This document shows, piece by piece, positions 18,708 through 28,347 of a stretch of DNA of 64,000 nt. The stretch is from Pyxidicoccus parkwaysis (GTDB taxonomy: Bacteria; Myxococcota; Myxococcia; Myxococcales; Myxococcaceae). The notes beneath the pieces are model-generated. The model saw only the letters and a list, made by a program, of their open reading frames with translations. It did not search any database and was not told the origin of the DNA. Position numbers and translations under genes: made by a program. The stretch lies in the NCBI RefSeq assembly GCF_017301735.1, contig NZ_CP071090.1, positions 1,116,001 through 1,180,000 of the forward strand, in the 5' to 3' direction. Position 1 is the first letter of the stretch; every line of letters begins with the position of its first letter.

Positions 18708-19244
18708 ATGACTCGTCACCTTCTCGCCAGCCTCCTCCTCGTCGCCACCGCCTGCGCCACCACCGGGCAGAAGCAGCCCTCTGCGTCCCCCAGCGGGCCC
18801 ACTGCGTCCACCACCACCACGCTCGATGTCGCCTGGACACCGCTCGCGTTTCTCGTCGGCGAGTGGGGGGATGCGCCGGGTGCGACGCCGGGAGAGAGCC
18901 GGGGATGGTTCTCGCTCCAGCCGGAGCTCGGCGGCAAGGTGCTCGTCCGCCGCAACGTGAACGAGTCTCCTCGGGGGCGTCATGAGGACCTCATGACCTT
19001 CTACCGCGAGGGTGAGAACCTCCGGGCCTTCTACGTGGACAACGAGGACCACGTCATCCACTACACGGTGGTCCCCGGCGACCGGAGCGTCACGCTCACC
19101 AGCGACGAGGTGCCCGGACGCCCGCGCTTCCGGCTGACCTACCAGCAGAAGGAGGACGCGAAGCTGGACATCGTCTTCGCCATCCAGCCGCCCGGTGCGA
19201 CCGAGTTCAAGACGTACCTCCAGGGCACCGTGGTGCGGCGCTGA
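18708..19244 (+). CDS. Small lipoprotein of unknown function
   Basis: This encodes 178 residues from ATG 18708. MTRHLLASLLLVATAC is a lipoprotein signal with the lipobox Cys at residue 16. The mature part (WTPLAFLVGEWGDAPGATP, VLVRRNVNESPRGRHEDL, LMTFYREGENLRAFYVDNE, FRLTYQQKEDAKLDIVFAI) resembles small lipocalin-like beta-barrel proteins that begin with FLVGEW. A fatty or small-ligand binding role is possible but unproven. A hairpin terminator follows. Confidence 0.7.
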   Translation: MTRHLLASLLLVATACATTGQKQPSASPSGPTASTTTTLDVAWTPLAFLVGEWGDAPGATPGESRGWFSLQPELGGKVLVRRNVNESPRGRHEDLMTFYREGENLRAFYVDNEDHVIHYTVVPGDRSVTLTSDEVPGRPRFRLTYQQKEDAKLDIVFAIQPPGATEFKTYLQGTVVRR

Positions 19245-19271
19245 CGAAGGGCGTGCGGAACGGGCGCGTGC

Positions 19272-19292
19272 CCCTCTCCCGGCGGGAGGGGG
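19272..19292 (+). terminator. Probable intrinsic terminator
   Basis: CCCTCTCCC and GGGAGGGGG pair around GGC with one T-G pair, followed by ATTTTCCC. It lies 28 bases after the lipoprotein stop codon. Confidence 0.55.
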
Positions 19293-19366
19293 ATTTTCCC
19301 ATGAGCCACCACGCGCTTGATAGACGAGGTCTCGAGGAGCCGTGACCGGAGTCGGGGGGCATCGTG

Positions 19367-19873
19367 ATGAAGACTGCGGACCGTGAGCTGCGGAACCTGT
19401 TGGAGCAGACGCAGGCGGAGGTCAAGCGTCTGAAGAACCAACTGGCCGTGCGCGAGAAGCCGGATGCTTCCGTGGCGAAGCTGCGGGCACTGGAGAAGGA
19501 GCTCCAGACGGCCCACCTTCAAATCCGCGAGCTGGAGACGCAGAACGCGAAGCTTCAGGACGAGCACGGCAGCCAGTTGATGGCGCTCAACGCCGAGCTG
19601 AAGCGGGCCCACGCGGAGACGGCGCGGACACTCGGCGAGGAGGAGCGGCTGCGGACGGAATTGAAGAAGGTCTCCGATGCGCTGGCCCGCGCGAAGGAGC
19701 AGTCAAAGCGCGCGAAGGACCGCCCCCAGTCCAGCAGCCGCTCACCCCTGGACCTGCTCCGGGAGCTCTTCGCTCGCTCCACGAAGGAGGAGCTCGAGCA
19801 GGCGCGCAAGGAGGTGGCCCGGTTGCACCAGCAACTCAGTCGCGTCCAGCCCAGGCGCGCCGGACGTCGCTGA
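19367..19873 (+). CDS. Soluble coiled-coil protein of unknown function
   Basis: This encodes 168 residues from ATG 19367 (a GTG one codon earlier is also possible). Residues 5-115 are an almost continuous heptad pattern (LRNLLEQTQAEVKRLKNQL, LRALEKELQTAHLQIRELE), followed by a Ser-rich gap and a second short helix (EELEQARKEVARLHQQLS). There is no signal peptide or membrane segment. It converges with the GT39 gene, whose stop lies 34 bases on. Confidence 0.65.
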   Translation: MKTADRELRNLLEQTQAEVKRLKNQLAVREKPDASVAKLRALEKELQTAHLQIRELETQNAKLQDEHGSQLMALNAELKRAHAETARTLGEEERLRTELKKVSDALARAKEQSKRAKDRPQSSSRSPLDLLRELFARSTKEELEQARKEVARLHQQLSRVQPRRAGRR

Positions 19874-19906
19874 GCTTCGGGCCGCGCCCCCCGGCGCGGA
19901 TGCCAC

Positions 19907-22204
19907 TCAGTCGATGGTCACCAGGACGAACTTGTTGTTGATGTCCCGGTCCACCGGCGTGACCACCTTGTCCGGGCCCACCGCGTTGCGCAGCAGGTTG
20001 AGGCGGTTGTGCTCCACCAGCGCCCACTCGCGACCGGGCCTCGCGGCCAGGTTGCGCATGCGCGTGTTGGCGTCGTTGCTGCGGTACTGCTCAATCGTGT
20101 TGCTCGAATAGAACGTCTCGCCGCGCCAGTTCATCATGTACGCGACGATGGGCTCGTCCGCCTTGCGCTGCGCGTAGTAGCGCCAGAAGAGGTCGCGCTG
20201 CGTCCAGTGGTGTGACAGGTCCACCCAGTGGCTCCAGTTGAACCAGAGGGCCACGCCCGCCGCCAATGCCCAGAAGGTGCCGAACAGCATCACCCGCGCG
20301 CGCAGGAGGGCCGCCACCACCGCCAGCGCTCCGGCCACAGCGAAGGTGAAGCCCAGGGTGCTCTTGATGTTGACGGGCTCGGACAGCGCCTTGAGCAGCG
20401 AGTCCTCCGCCACCGGCTGTCGGAAGCCGCGCGCCGCCAGCGCTACACCCGCCACCGCGATGAGCCCCGCCACCGTCTGTAGCGAGGTGCGCCCCTCCGT
20501 GCCGGGACGCGTGGACTGCCAGCCCAGGAAGCCGGCCGCGCCCAGCAGTGCCAGGCCCAGAAGGGCTGACGCGGACACCTGCGCCTGCGACGCCACCGCG
20601 CCCAGCGTGGCCACGCCCGCCAGCAACATGCCCAGGGCCACCGCGCGCGAGCCCGGTGATGCCTTCTCCTTCGCTCGCGGGGAGAACGCGTCGAACGAGA
20701 GGTACACGCCGAAGGCCAGCAGCACCAGCGTCACGAGGTCACCGGTCCACAGCGGACGCGAAGCGAAGAAGGCGATGGGCTTGGACACCAGGTCCTGCGG
20801 ATACGGACGGTCGTAATTGAAGACGAACAGGTCGGTGAAGTTCTTCGGGTTCTCCGCCAGGTCCTTGCCCACGAGGATGAAGAGCACCAGCCCGAAGATG
20901 AGACTCACCGCATGCGAGGAGATGCCTTCCTCCCACAGCCGGTCCGCGAAGATTGCCAGCAGAATCGCCAGCCCCGGCAGCACCGGGAAGACGTAGTGGT
21001 GGAACTTCGTGGCGCTGGAAGACAGCAGGTAGAACGAGAAGGCCACCCACAACACCGCGATGAGCGCCAGGTGGTCCGCCTTGCTCGTCGAGCGCAGCCG
21101 CAGCCGCGACACGACAGCGAAGGCGCCGGGCAGCAGCGCCACCCAGGGGAAGATGGCGTAGCCGCCCTGCTCGATGAAGTAGATGAACGTGCCGCCCGGC
21201 GTGGTGGTGTACACGCCCGCCGTGAGGCGGTTGAGGTGGTCGTGGATGAAGAAGCGGTACCAGAAGAGCTTCCCCTCGTCGTCCACCTGGTCGAAGAGGG
21301 ACATGGTGAGGTACCAGGGCACCGCCACCGCGAAGAAGACGAGGATGCCCGTACCCAGGTGCATCCGGTACATCTGCCCCCACAGCACCGGCATGGGCAG
21401 GCGGCCCTCGCGCACGTCCTTGCGGAACTTCTTGTCCGACAGCCAGCGCAGGTGCCGCTCCACGCTGGTGCCGTCCCAGGGGATGACGGCCAGCGCCGCG
21501 TAGAGCATCAGGATGACGGCGGGCAGGCCCACGCCGAGCAGGCCCTTGGCCAGCGTGGCCAGACCAGCGAAGAAGTAGAAGCCGTACCACCACGCGGCGC
21601 GGTGCTTCGTCGTCTCATCCAACTGGCCGATGAGCGCGCACGCCATGGCGCACACGAACGTCGTGACGAAGGGAGTGTCCGTCACTGTCTGGCGCGTCAG
21701 CAGGAAGTACAGCGGCATGGTGGCCAGGATGAAGCCGGTGGCCAGGCCCGCGCGGCGGCTCACCACGCGCGCCACCGCCAGTGACAAGAGCGCCACCGCG
21801 GTGATGCTCAAGAGGGCGAAGGGGATGCGCATGCCCCACTCGGTGTACAGGCCCAGCGCGCCCTCGGTGCGCACGGTGCCCACAATCTCCATGCCCAGCG
21901 CCTGCATCCACATGGTGAGCGGCGGCTTGGAGAAGAACCAGGAGCCTTCCCAGAAGGGGTACACGTAGTCGCGGCGCTCGATCATCATCCGAGCCACCTC
22001 GCCGTAGTGCGTCTCCCAGCAATCCCACAGTCCTACTGCCCCCAGGTACGGGAGGAAGAGCAGGGCCGCGAAGCCGGCGGTGGCCACCACGACGCGCGTA
22101 CTGAAGGGCAGTGCCAGCCACCGCTTCATCCAATTCGTCGAGAGGGTCCCCTTGCCGAGAACGGCCTCGGTGAAGGTCTGCTCCTGTTCGCCTTCGCTCG
22201 CCAC
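19907..22204 (-). CDS. GT39-type membrane glycosyltransferase (ArnT/PMT-like)
   Basis: This encodes 765 residues, with a soluble N-terminus and about 12 or more hydrophobic segments. The first external loop carries the acidic signature WDCWETHYGEVARMM and then WFFSKPPLTMWMQALGM, typical of the GT-C fold ArnT/PMT_2 family. These enzymes move a sugar from a polyprenyl-phosphate donor to a lipid or protein at the outer face of the inner membrane. The C-terminal soluble part (residues about 650-765) is probably periplasmic. Donor and acceptor are unknown. It follows the phosphatase fusion gene by 99 bases on the same strand. Confidence 0.8.
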   Translation of the reverse strand: MASEGEQEQTFTEAVLGKGTLSTNWMKRWLALPFSTRVVVATAGFAALLFLPYLGAVGLWDCWETHYGEVARMMIERRDYVYPFWEGSWFFSKPPLTMWMQALGMEIVGTVRTEGALGLYTEWGMRIPFALLSITAVALLSLAVARVVSRRAGLATGFILATMPLYFLLTRQTVTDTPFVTTFVCAMACALIGQLDETTKHRAAWWYGFYFFAGLATLAKGLLGVGLPAVILMLYAALAVIPWDGTSVERHLRWLSDKKFRKDVREGRLPMPVLWGQMYRMHLGTGILVFFAVAVPWYLTMSLFDQVDDEGKLFWYRFFIHDHLNRLTAGVYTTTPGGTFIYFIEQGGYAIFPWVALLPGAFAVVSRLRLRSTSKADHLALIAVLWVAFSFYLLSSSATKFHHYVFPVLPGLAILLAIFADRLWEEGISSHAVSLIFGLVLFILVGKDLAENPKNFTDLFVFNYDRPYPQDLVSKPIAFFASRPLWTGDLVTLVLLAFGVYLSFDAFSPRAKEKASPGSRAVALGMLLAGVATLGAVASQAQVSASALLGLALLGAAGFLGWQSTRPGTEGRTSLQTVAGLIAVAGVALAARGFRQPVAEDSLLKALSEPVNIKSTLGFTFAVAGALAVVAALLRARVMLFGTFWALAAGVALWFNWSHWVDLSHHWTQRDLFWRYYAQRKADEPIVAYMMNWRGETFYSSNTIEQYRSNDANTRMRNLAARPGREWALVEHNRLNLLRNAVGPDKVVTPVDRDINNKFVLVTID

Positions 22205-22303
22205 GGGCTGAAGCTCCTTGAGTCGTTTCGCCGGATGGCCCGCGAGGGGCGGGCTGCGGACTTATATCCCCGCCACCCCGCAGTCGACCATCACCACCGA
22301 CGC

Positions 22304-25066
22304 TCAGGGAGAGATGCTGTTCTCCGTGAAGGTCACCGGGCCGTAGCGCACCACGTTGTCGGAGTCGTAGTACCGCACCGTCAACGTGGCCGGGCTCACG
22401 GTGGTGTTCACGTCGAACACTCCATACACGGGCGTCGCGTCGTGCAGGAAGAGCACCTGCGGGTCCGACACGGTGGGCGCCGGGCGGCGCGTCGTCGCCA
22501 CCGGGGTGGGCATGAACTCGTAGAGGTTGTACGGCGCGATGTCATTCAGCTTGAACGCGCCCGACCAGTGCTGGTCTCCCGACAGCAGCACCACCCCACG
22601 GATGTTGTTGTTCTTGATGTAGTTGAAGATCTCCGCGCGCTCGGCCTTGAAGCCCCCCCAGGCGTCGCTGCCCGTCGTGCCGAAGTCGTTCCACGGCACG
22701 GAGGACACCAGGAACTTGAACTTCGCCGTGGAGGTGGAGAGCCACGTCTTCAGGTCCGCCTTCTGCGTCGCGCCGAGCATCGTCTCGCCCGGGTCATTGG
22801 TGGCCGTGTTCTGAGTCCGGAAGGTGCGCGTGTCGAGCACGTAGAAGTCCGCCTGCCCCACCCGGAACGAGTAGTACAGCTCGCCAGCCGTTCGCGGCGT
22901 CGGCGTCTGGTTGGCGACGTAGGCCTCATACGCCGAGCGCGCCGGGACGTACTTGCCCGTCTTGCCATTGTCCCAGTCGTTCTGGATTTCGTGGTCGTCC
23001 CACATCATGAACATGGGGCTCTGACGCATCATCGAGCGGAGCGAGGCCTGCGCCCAGTTCTGCCGGTACTTCGCCAGGTACTGCTCGTAGGTGCTGGCGA
23101 CGACGGCACCCGAGTCCGCGTACACCAGGTCGCCGATGAACAGCGTGAAGTCGGGGCTCTTCGCGGCGAGCTTGTCGAAAATCTCGACCTGGGCGCTCTT
23201 CGCCGGGTCCGGCTCGTAAATCCAACCGGCGGACACGTCCGCGCCGAAGGCGAAGCGGAAGGAGCCCGCCGTGCCCGGCGTCCCCAACGTCTTCACCGTG
23301 GCCTGGGACTGCGAGTCCACGTCGCAGTCCACCGCCGGCCGGAAGTCATAGACGGTGTTCGCCGCGAGCCCCGCGAGCGTCACCACGGCGGTGAGGTCCT
23401 TGTTCACGTCGAAGAGGGCGTCCGCGCTGGTGAGCCACGTGTTGCTCGACGCGGGCTTGTACTGCACCCGGAAGGTGCGCGCGGCATGGCCCCGGGCCCA
23501 GACCTTCACCGAGGTGTCCGTCACCGACGCGAGCACCGGCCCCAGGGCCAGACCCGGCACGAGGCCCCGGTACACCCCGACCATGCCCGACGCGGGGTCG
23601 GAGTAGGGCGCCTCGCCGGGCACGCCCACCGCCACGTCACCCTTGCCATCACCATTCGAGTCGCCGATAGCGAGCGCGGTGCCGAACCCATCTCCGGACT
23701 CGTTGGCGGACCCGAGTTCCTGCTGCGTCAGGCGGCGGCCCGTCTGCAGATTCGACGGCGTCCCCGCGTAGAGGAAGACAGCCCCGGAGTTGACGCTTCC
23801 CGTGGGCGACTCGTTGGGAGCGCCCACCACGAGGTCGTCGTAGCCATCCGCGTCCACGTCGCCGGCCGCCAGCGCCCTGCCGAAGCCATCCGCCAGCTCG
23901 ACCGGGTCGCCGCCGCTGTTCTCCTGCGAGCGCCAGTAGCCCGTGAGGCTGCCAGTCGTGCCGGGGAACACGAAGATGCTGCCGCCGCGAGGAAAGCCTC
24001 CGGGGGCCTCATCCGGCGCACCCACGACGAGGTCGGCCTTGTTGTCCTTGTTGAAGTCGCCCAGCACCAGCGCGGCGCCGAAGTGGTCGCCCGTCTCATC
24101 CGTCCCGCCGGCCTCCGTCTGCGAGAACCAGCTCCCCGTGGTGAGGCCGGCGCTGCTCCCCTTGAAGAGGAACACCGCGCCGCTGTCGGTGACGTCTCCC
24201 AGGTCTTCATAGGGCGTGCCGATGAAGAGGTCGTCATACCCGTCGCCGTTGTGGTCTCCGGCCGCCAGCGCGTGGCCGAAGCGGTCCCCGGCCGTGTTGC
24301 TCCCGCCGCCGTGCGTCTGGTTCTTGATGGACCACGCCACGAGCCCGGAGGTGGAGCCACGCAAGAGGAAGACCACGCCCGAGCCGTCCTCGTTGGGAGC
24401 GGACGCGGCCAGGTCATCACGGCCGTCGTGGTTGAAGTCCCCCGCCGCCAGCGCGTAGCCGAGCTGGTCATTCGCCTGCATCACTCCGCCGAGGGCCTCC
24501 TGGTCCTTGAAGGTGCCGCTGTGCAGCCCCGTCGCCGAGCCCTGGAAGATGTAGATGACGCCGTCGTTGGTGTCGCCCCGGTCCTCCAGGGGCGCGCCCA
24601 CCGCCAGGTCGTCATAGCCGTCGCCGTTGAAGTCACCGGTGGCCAGCGAGAAGCCGAACCGGTCTCCCGCCTCGTTGCTCCCGCCGCCCGCGGACTGCGT
24701 CAGCACCGTGCCCGTCCCCAGGCCCGTGGACGAGCCCGGGAACACGAACACCGCGCCGGAGCGCACCGTGCCCACCTCGTCTTCGGGAGCGCCGACCGCG
24801 AGGTCCGCGTACCCGTCGTGGTTGAAGTCTCCCCAGGCGACGGCGCCGCCGAACCGGTCTCCCGCCATGTTGGTGCCGCCACCGGTGCTCGGCGTGAGCA
24901 GGGTCGCCTGGTAGCGGGCCTGCGGTGGACAGGCGATGCCCGCCAGCGCGGCACCGGGAGAGAGGAGGGTGCCGGCGCCCAGAAACAGCAGGGCCGCCAC
25001 ACGAAGCCGGACGCTCGGGACGGCGCGTCTGGCGGTTGGGAGAAGAGGAATCGTCGTTGGGTACAT
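22304..25066 (-). CDS. Secreted FG-GAP repeat / PhoD-like phosphatase fusion
   Basis: This encodes 920 residues. A signal peptide ends near SPGAALAG. Residues about 60-500 hold seven FG-GAP (integrin-type) repeats, each like GDFNHDGYADLAVGAPEDE with a DxNxDGxxD calcium-binding loop. A linker of fibronectin type (ASVTDTSVKVWARG) follows. Residues about 600-900 are a PhoD-type alkaline phosphatase with the metal motifs FTLFIGDLVYAD, MFMMWDDHEIQNDWD and VVLLSGDQHWSGA. PhoD enzymes are extracellular phosphodiesterases/monoesterases using calcium and iron. The FG-GAP half probably forms a calcium-bound beta-propeller for adhesion or positioning. The fusion is the notable feature. Confidence 0.85.
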   Translation of the reverse strand: MYPTTIPLLPTARRAVPSVRLRVAALLFLGAGTLLSPGAALAGIACPPQARYQATLLTPSTGGGTNMAGDRFGGAVAWGDFNHDGYADLAVGAPEDEVGTVRSGAVFVFPGSSTGLGTGTVLTQSAGGGSNEAGDRFGFSLATGDFNGDGYDDLAVGAPLEDRGDTNDGVIYIFQGSATGLHSGTFKDQEALGGVMQANDQLGYALAAGDFNHDGRDDLAASAPNEDGSGVVFLLRGSTSGLVAWSIKNQTHGGGSNTAGDRFGHALAAGDHNGDGYDDLFIGTPYEDLGDVTDSGAVFLFKGSSAGLTTGSWFSQTEAGGTDETGDHFGAALVLGDFNKDNKADLVVGAPDEAPGGFPRGGSIFVFPGTTGSLTGYWRSQENSGGDPVELADGFGRALAAGDVDADGYDDLVVGAPNESPTGSVNSGAVFLYAGTPSNLQTGRRLTQQELGSANESGDGFGTALAIGDSNGDGKGDVAVGVPGEAPYSDPASGMVGVYRGLVPGLALGPVLASVTDTSVKVWARGHAARTFRVQYKPASSNTWLTSADALFDVNKDLTAVVTLAGLAANTVYDFRPAVDCDVDSQSQATVKTLGTPGTAGSFRFAFGADVSAGWIYEPDPAKSAQVEIFDKLAAKSPDFTLFIGDLVYADSGAVVASTYEQYLAKYRQNWAQASLRSMMRQSPMFMMWDDHEIQNDWDNGKTGKYVPARSAYEAYVANQTPTPRTAGELYYSFRVGQADFYVLDTRTFRTQNTATNDPGETMLGATQKADLKTWLSTSTAKFKFLVSSVPWNDFGTTGSDAWGGFKAERAEIFNYIKNNNIRGVVLLSGDQHWSGAFKLNDIAPYNLYEFMPTPVATTRRPAPTVSDPQVLFLHDATPVYGVFDVNTTVSPATLTVRYYDSDNVVRYGPVTFTENSISP

Positions 25067-25097
25067 GTCCTGGCCCCTGAGTGAGGAAGGTCTTCCT

Positions 25098-27185
25098 TCA
25101 ACGGAGCCGGGCGGAATTCTTCCTCACCCCATGATGCGCGGGCCCGCCTCCGCCAGGGGGTTGCATGCCCATGGGGAGCTGGAGCACGAAGGTGGAGCCT
25201 TCGCCCGGCTGGCTCTCCACGTGGATGGTCCCTCCATGGGACTCGGCAATCCATCGCGTGAGGAACAGCCCAAGGCCCAGCCCTCCGTACCGGCGGGATG
25301 ACACCGCCCGCTCGAAGCGCTCGAAGATGCGCTCCAGCGCTCCGGGGGCGATGCCGATGCCGTGGTCCCTCACCGCCAGATGCACCCAGCCTCCCTCGCC
25401 CGAGACATGGACCTCGATGGGCTTGCCCGCGCCGAACTTGAGCGCGTTGGTCAGCAGGTTCGCGAGCGCCTGCTCCACGCGGCCCGAGTCCCACCACGCC
25501 TGGAGGCCCGCCTCCGCCTCCACGCGCAGCGCACTGCCCGCCCGCTCCGCCTCCTCGGCGAAGGTCTCCACCACCTGCTCCACCAGCTCGGTGACGTCCA
25601 CCCGCTCCCGCTGGAGCTCCAGCCGGTGCGTGGTGATGCGCCCCACGTCTAGCACGCGCTCGACGAGCTGGCCCAGCCGCCCGAGCTGGCGTGACATCAC
25701 TTGGACCTTCCCGCGCACGGCCTCGGGGTTGCACTCCCGCTGCAGCACCGCCTCCAGGCTCTTCATTCGCAGCGTGAGCGTGGTGAGCGGCGTGCGCAGC
25801 TCATGGGCGGCGATGGCGATGAACTCGTTGCGCACCTCGATGGCCTGTTGCGCCTCCGCATAGAGGCGTGAGGCCTCCACTGCCATGCAGCACCGGTGGG
25901 CCAGCTCCTCGGCCAGCGAGAGGTCCGCGGCTCCCGCGAAGCAGGCCCGCTCGTCCCGCATCAGCGCGAGCACACCCTGGACGCGCCCTCGCGCCACGAG
26001 CGGCGCCAGCACCACCGTGCACTCCGCGAAGCTCCATCGCTCCGGCGCCGTGGGCGGGGGCAGCAGGTGTCCGCGCAGGCGCGCCTCGCGGACGGAGCTC
26101 CAGCCCGCCTGCGCCATCCGCGCCATTCGTCCATCGTCATCCACCCACCACACCGCGAAGCCATCGGCGGCGGTCGGGACGACGAGGCCCGCCACGCGCG
26201 GAAGCGTCTCGTGGACCGCCAGCGAGGAGGCGAGCACCCGTCCCGCATCCGCGAGCAGGTGCTTCAGTTCCTTCTCCCGCCAGCGCTCGGTGACCACCGC
26301 CGCCAGCGTCAGCGAGGTGAGGCCGAGAATCGCCAGGAACAGCTGCAGCGAATACACCCGTTCCGGGAACGGCACCGCCATGGACCCGAAGGGGCCGTCT
26401 CCGTGCGTGGTGTGCCAGAGCGCGAGCAGCCCCACCACCGCCGAGGTGCTCGCCGCGCCCAGGGGCCCCATCCGCAGCGCGCCCCACAGCACGAACGGGA
26501 AGGTGGCGTAGACCAGCGAGGCGCGGACGCCGCCGGGCGCGGCCTGGTGGAAGAGGAGGTGCGCGGCCAGCGCCGTGAGCACGAGCGTCACTCCCAGCTC
26601 GGCGAAGCGGCGCCACCGCTTCGGCTTGAAGTCCGCGGGCGTCCACGTCAGCAGCAGCGGAGCAATGAAGATGGTTCCCAGCCCATCACTCAGCCACCAG
26701 TTGACCCAGTCCGCGCGGAACGAAGGCGGCGCGCCCGAGAACGTGTAGCCGAAGGAGCCCAGGGTGGCGCTGACCAGCGGGCTCACCAGTCCTCCGAAGA
26801 GGAGCAACCCGGCAATCTCCCAACGGCGGGAGAGCCGGATATGCGTGCCCACGAAGCGCCGCATCAACGCCGCGCCCACCAGCGAGCGCAGGCTGTTGGC
26901 GAGGCCCCACAGGACGACGACCCAGCCCGGAATGGGGAAGCCGTGGTGGAGCACCGAGACCACGTCGGCCAGGAAGATGGCGGCGAGCAGGGCCGGCCAG
27001 CGCCGGGGCGGGTTTCGCAGCAGGAAGGCGAGGCCGAGCCCGCTCGGCAGCCAGAGCACGGCGCTGGGGTGGGGCGGGAAGGCGAAGTGGTTGGAGACGA
27101 ACGCCGCGACGAGGAACATCCCCACGAGCACGGCGGCCTGGACCCCTGTCTGCTTCTCGAATGAGGCCCGGCTGGCTGGTGGCAT
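25098..27185 (-). CDS. MASE1-GAF sensor histidine kinase
   Basis: This encodes 695 residues. Residues about 15-300 are a MASE1 membrane sensor with eight or so hydrophobic segments (VLWLPSGLGLAFLLRNPPRRW is a MASE1 hallmark). A short coiled coil (VTERWREKELKHLLADAG) leads to a GAF domain (about 320-460). The HisKA box is AIAAHELRTPLTTL. The ATPase domain has NLLTNALKFG, RDHGIGIAPG and YGGLGLGLFL. It would autophosphorylate and pass phosphate to an unlinked response regulator, since none is adjacent. The signal is unknown. It lies 31 bases upstream of the phosphatase fusion gene, suggesting an operon. Confidence 0.85.
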   Translation of the reverse strand: MPPASRASFEKQTGVQAAVLVGMFLVAAFVSNHFAFPPHPSAVLWLPSGLGLAFLLRNPPRRWPALLAAIFLADVVSVLHHGFPIPGWVVVLWGLANSLRSLVGAALMRRFVGTHIRLSRRWEIAGLLLFGGLVSPLVSATLGSFGYTFSGAPPSFRADWVNWWLSDGLGTIFIAPLLLTWTPADFKPKRWRRFAELGVTLVLTALAAHLLFHQAAPGGVRASLVYATFPFVLWGALRMGPLGAASTSAVVGLLALWHTTHGDGPFGSMAVPFPERVYSLQLFLAILGLTSLTLAAVVTERWREKELKHLLADAGRVLASSLAVHETLPRVAGLVVPTAADGFAVWWVDDDGRMARMAQAGWSSVREARLRGHLLPPPTAPERWSFAECTVVLAPLVARGRVQGVLALMRDERACFAGAADLSLAEELAHRCCMAVEASRLYAEAQQAIEVRNEFIAIAAHELRTPLTTLTLRMKSLEAVLQRECNPEAVRGKVQVMSRQLGRLGQLVERVLDVGRITTHRLELQRERVDVTELVEQVVETFAEEAERAGSALRVEAEAGLQAWWDSGRVEQALANLLTNALKFGAGKPIEVHVSGEGGWVHLAVRDHGIGIAPGALERIFERFERAVSSRRYGGLGLGLFLTRWIAESHGGTIHVESQPGEGSTFVLQLPMGMQPPGGGGPAHHGVRKNSARLR

Positions 27186-27316
27186 GGAACCGTTCCGTTC
27201 GGCCTACGGAGGAAGGTAGGGCCTTCGCTCCGGGCACCGCCATCCATCCTGGCCCTCCCGGTCCTGGCTGCCGTCCGGGAGCCACCCTGCTCGAATGCCG
27301 CGTCAGGCGCGCGCGA

Positions 27317-28336
27317 CTACTGCGTGGCGAAGAGCGTCCTCAGCTCCTCCGAGGTGCCGTTGAAGTAGCTCTGGTCGACGTCGCCGTCGATGCCCTCCAT
27401 GCGGCCCTTCTCCGTGTACTGCCAGAAGTGCCACTGCTTCCAACCCTTGGGGAGCTTGGGCTCGGTCTGGTTCGTGTACGCGGCGAGCCAGAGCGGGTGG
27501 TCCACGAAGTAGGGGTGGTCGCAGAAGCTGGTGCTCCACGTCACGTGGTTCGTGTAGATCATTGGCTTGCGGCCGAGCTCCTTCTCCACGCCCTGGGAGA
27601 ACTGCTGGAGCTTCCCCGCGAGCTCCTGACAGGTGAAGCCGTCGTACTCCTTCTTGAACTCCTCCACGTCCACGACGGGCGGAAGCTCACCGGGGTCGGG
27701 CTTCAGGTGCTTCGTGAAGTTGGCCACCTGCTTGGCCACGTCCTCCTTCGGGTGGAAGAAGTGGTACGCGCCGCGCGGCAGCCCCGCCTTCTTGGCCCCG
27801 CTCCAGTGCGTCTTGAAGTCCGGGTCCACCTCGCCGGTGGTCTCCGTTGCCTTCACGAAGACGAAGGCGGCCTTGCCCTTGAGCTCGTCCCACTTCACCT
27901 TCGGCTGGTAGCGGGAGACGTCGACGCCCTGTATCCAGGTGCGGGCCACCTGTGCCTTCGCGGGCTCGGTAGCGGGCGTGCTCGTCGCGGCGGGCTTTGA
28001 CTCCGCGGCGGGCGTGCTCGTCGCCGCGGGCTTGGACTTCGCCGCGGGCTTGTTCGTCGCTGCGGGCTTGGACTTCGCTGCGGGCTTGTTCGTCGCTGCG
28101 GGCTTGTTCGTCGCTGCGGGCTTGTTCGTCGCTGCGGGCTTGTTCGTCGCTGCGGGCTTGTTCGTCGCTGCGGGCTTGTTCGTCGCTGCGGGCTTGTTCG
28201 TCGCTGCGGGCTTGTTCGTCGCTGCGGGCTTGTTCGTCGCTGCGGGCTTGGGGTCGTCCGCGTGGGCAGACACCGGCGCGAGCGCCAGGAGTCCCATCAA
28301 CACGGCATGTTTCATCACGGGGGACCTGCGGGTCAT
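27317..28336 (-). CDS. Secreted GH25 lysozyme with a PAATNK-repeat linker
   Basis: This encodes 339 residues from ATG 28336, which has the ribosome-binding site GAGGAG seven bases upstream. The signal peptide ends at SAHA (residue 26). Residues 31-126 are hexapeptide repeats. The GH25 domain starts with IQGVDVSRYQPKV (first catalytic Asp region) and continues with AFVFVKATE, YHFFHP, PPVVDVEEF (Asp/Glu pair), PMIYTNHVTW and WHFWQYTEKG. GH25 enzymes cleave the MurNAc-GlcNAc bond of peptidoglycan. In a predatory bacterium this could attack prey or remodel its own wall. It is 11 bases downstream of the coiled-coil gene, an operon arrangement. Confidence 0.85.
   Translation of the reverse strand: MTRRSPVMKHAVLMGLLALAPVSAHADDPKPAATNKPAATNKPAATNKPAATNKPAATNKPAATNKPAATNKPAATNKPAATNKPAAKSKPAATNKPAAKSKPAATSTPAAESKPAATSTPATEPAKAQVARTWIQGVDVSRYQPKVKWDELKGKAAFVFVKATETTGEVDPDFKTHWSGAKKAGLPRGAYHFFHPKEDVAKQVANFTKHLKPDPGELPPVVDVEEFKKEYDGFTCQELAGKLQQFSQGVEKELGRKPMIYTNHVTWSTSFCDHPYFVDHPLWLAAYTNQTEPKLPKGWKQWHFWQYTEKGRMEGIDGDVDQSYFNGTSEELRTLFATQ
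27959..28246 (-). repeat. 18-bp tandem repeat array encoding PAATNK
   Basis: Ten near-identical 18-bp units (28067-28246) encode PAATNK. Six degenerate units follow, encoding PAAKSK, PAATNK, PAAKSK, PAATST, PAAESK and PAATST. The linker is Pro/Ala/Lys-rich, like cell-wall-spanning linkers. The highly uniform part should be prone to copy-number change. Confidence 0.85.
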
Positions 28337-28347
28337 GGTTGCTCTCC

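Noticed and set aside
22007..25084. Very long plus-strand frame (about 1000 residues) opposite the phosphatase fusion
   Set aside because: It is rich in Arg, His, Val and Glu with no domain, which is typical of antisense frames in GC-rich genes. The minus-strand protein is clearly real.
27959..28246. CRISPR-like array
   Set aside because: Units are contiguous 18-bp coding repeats without spacers, in frame within the lysozyme gene.
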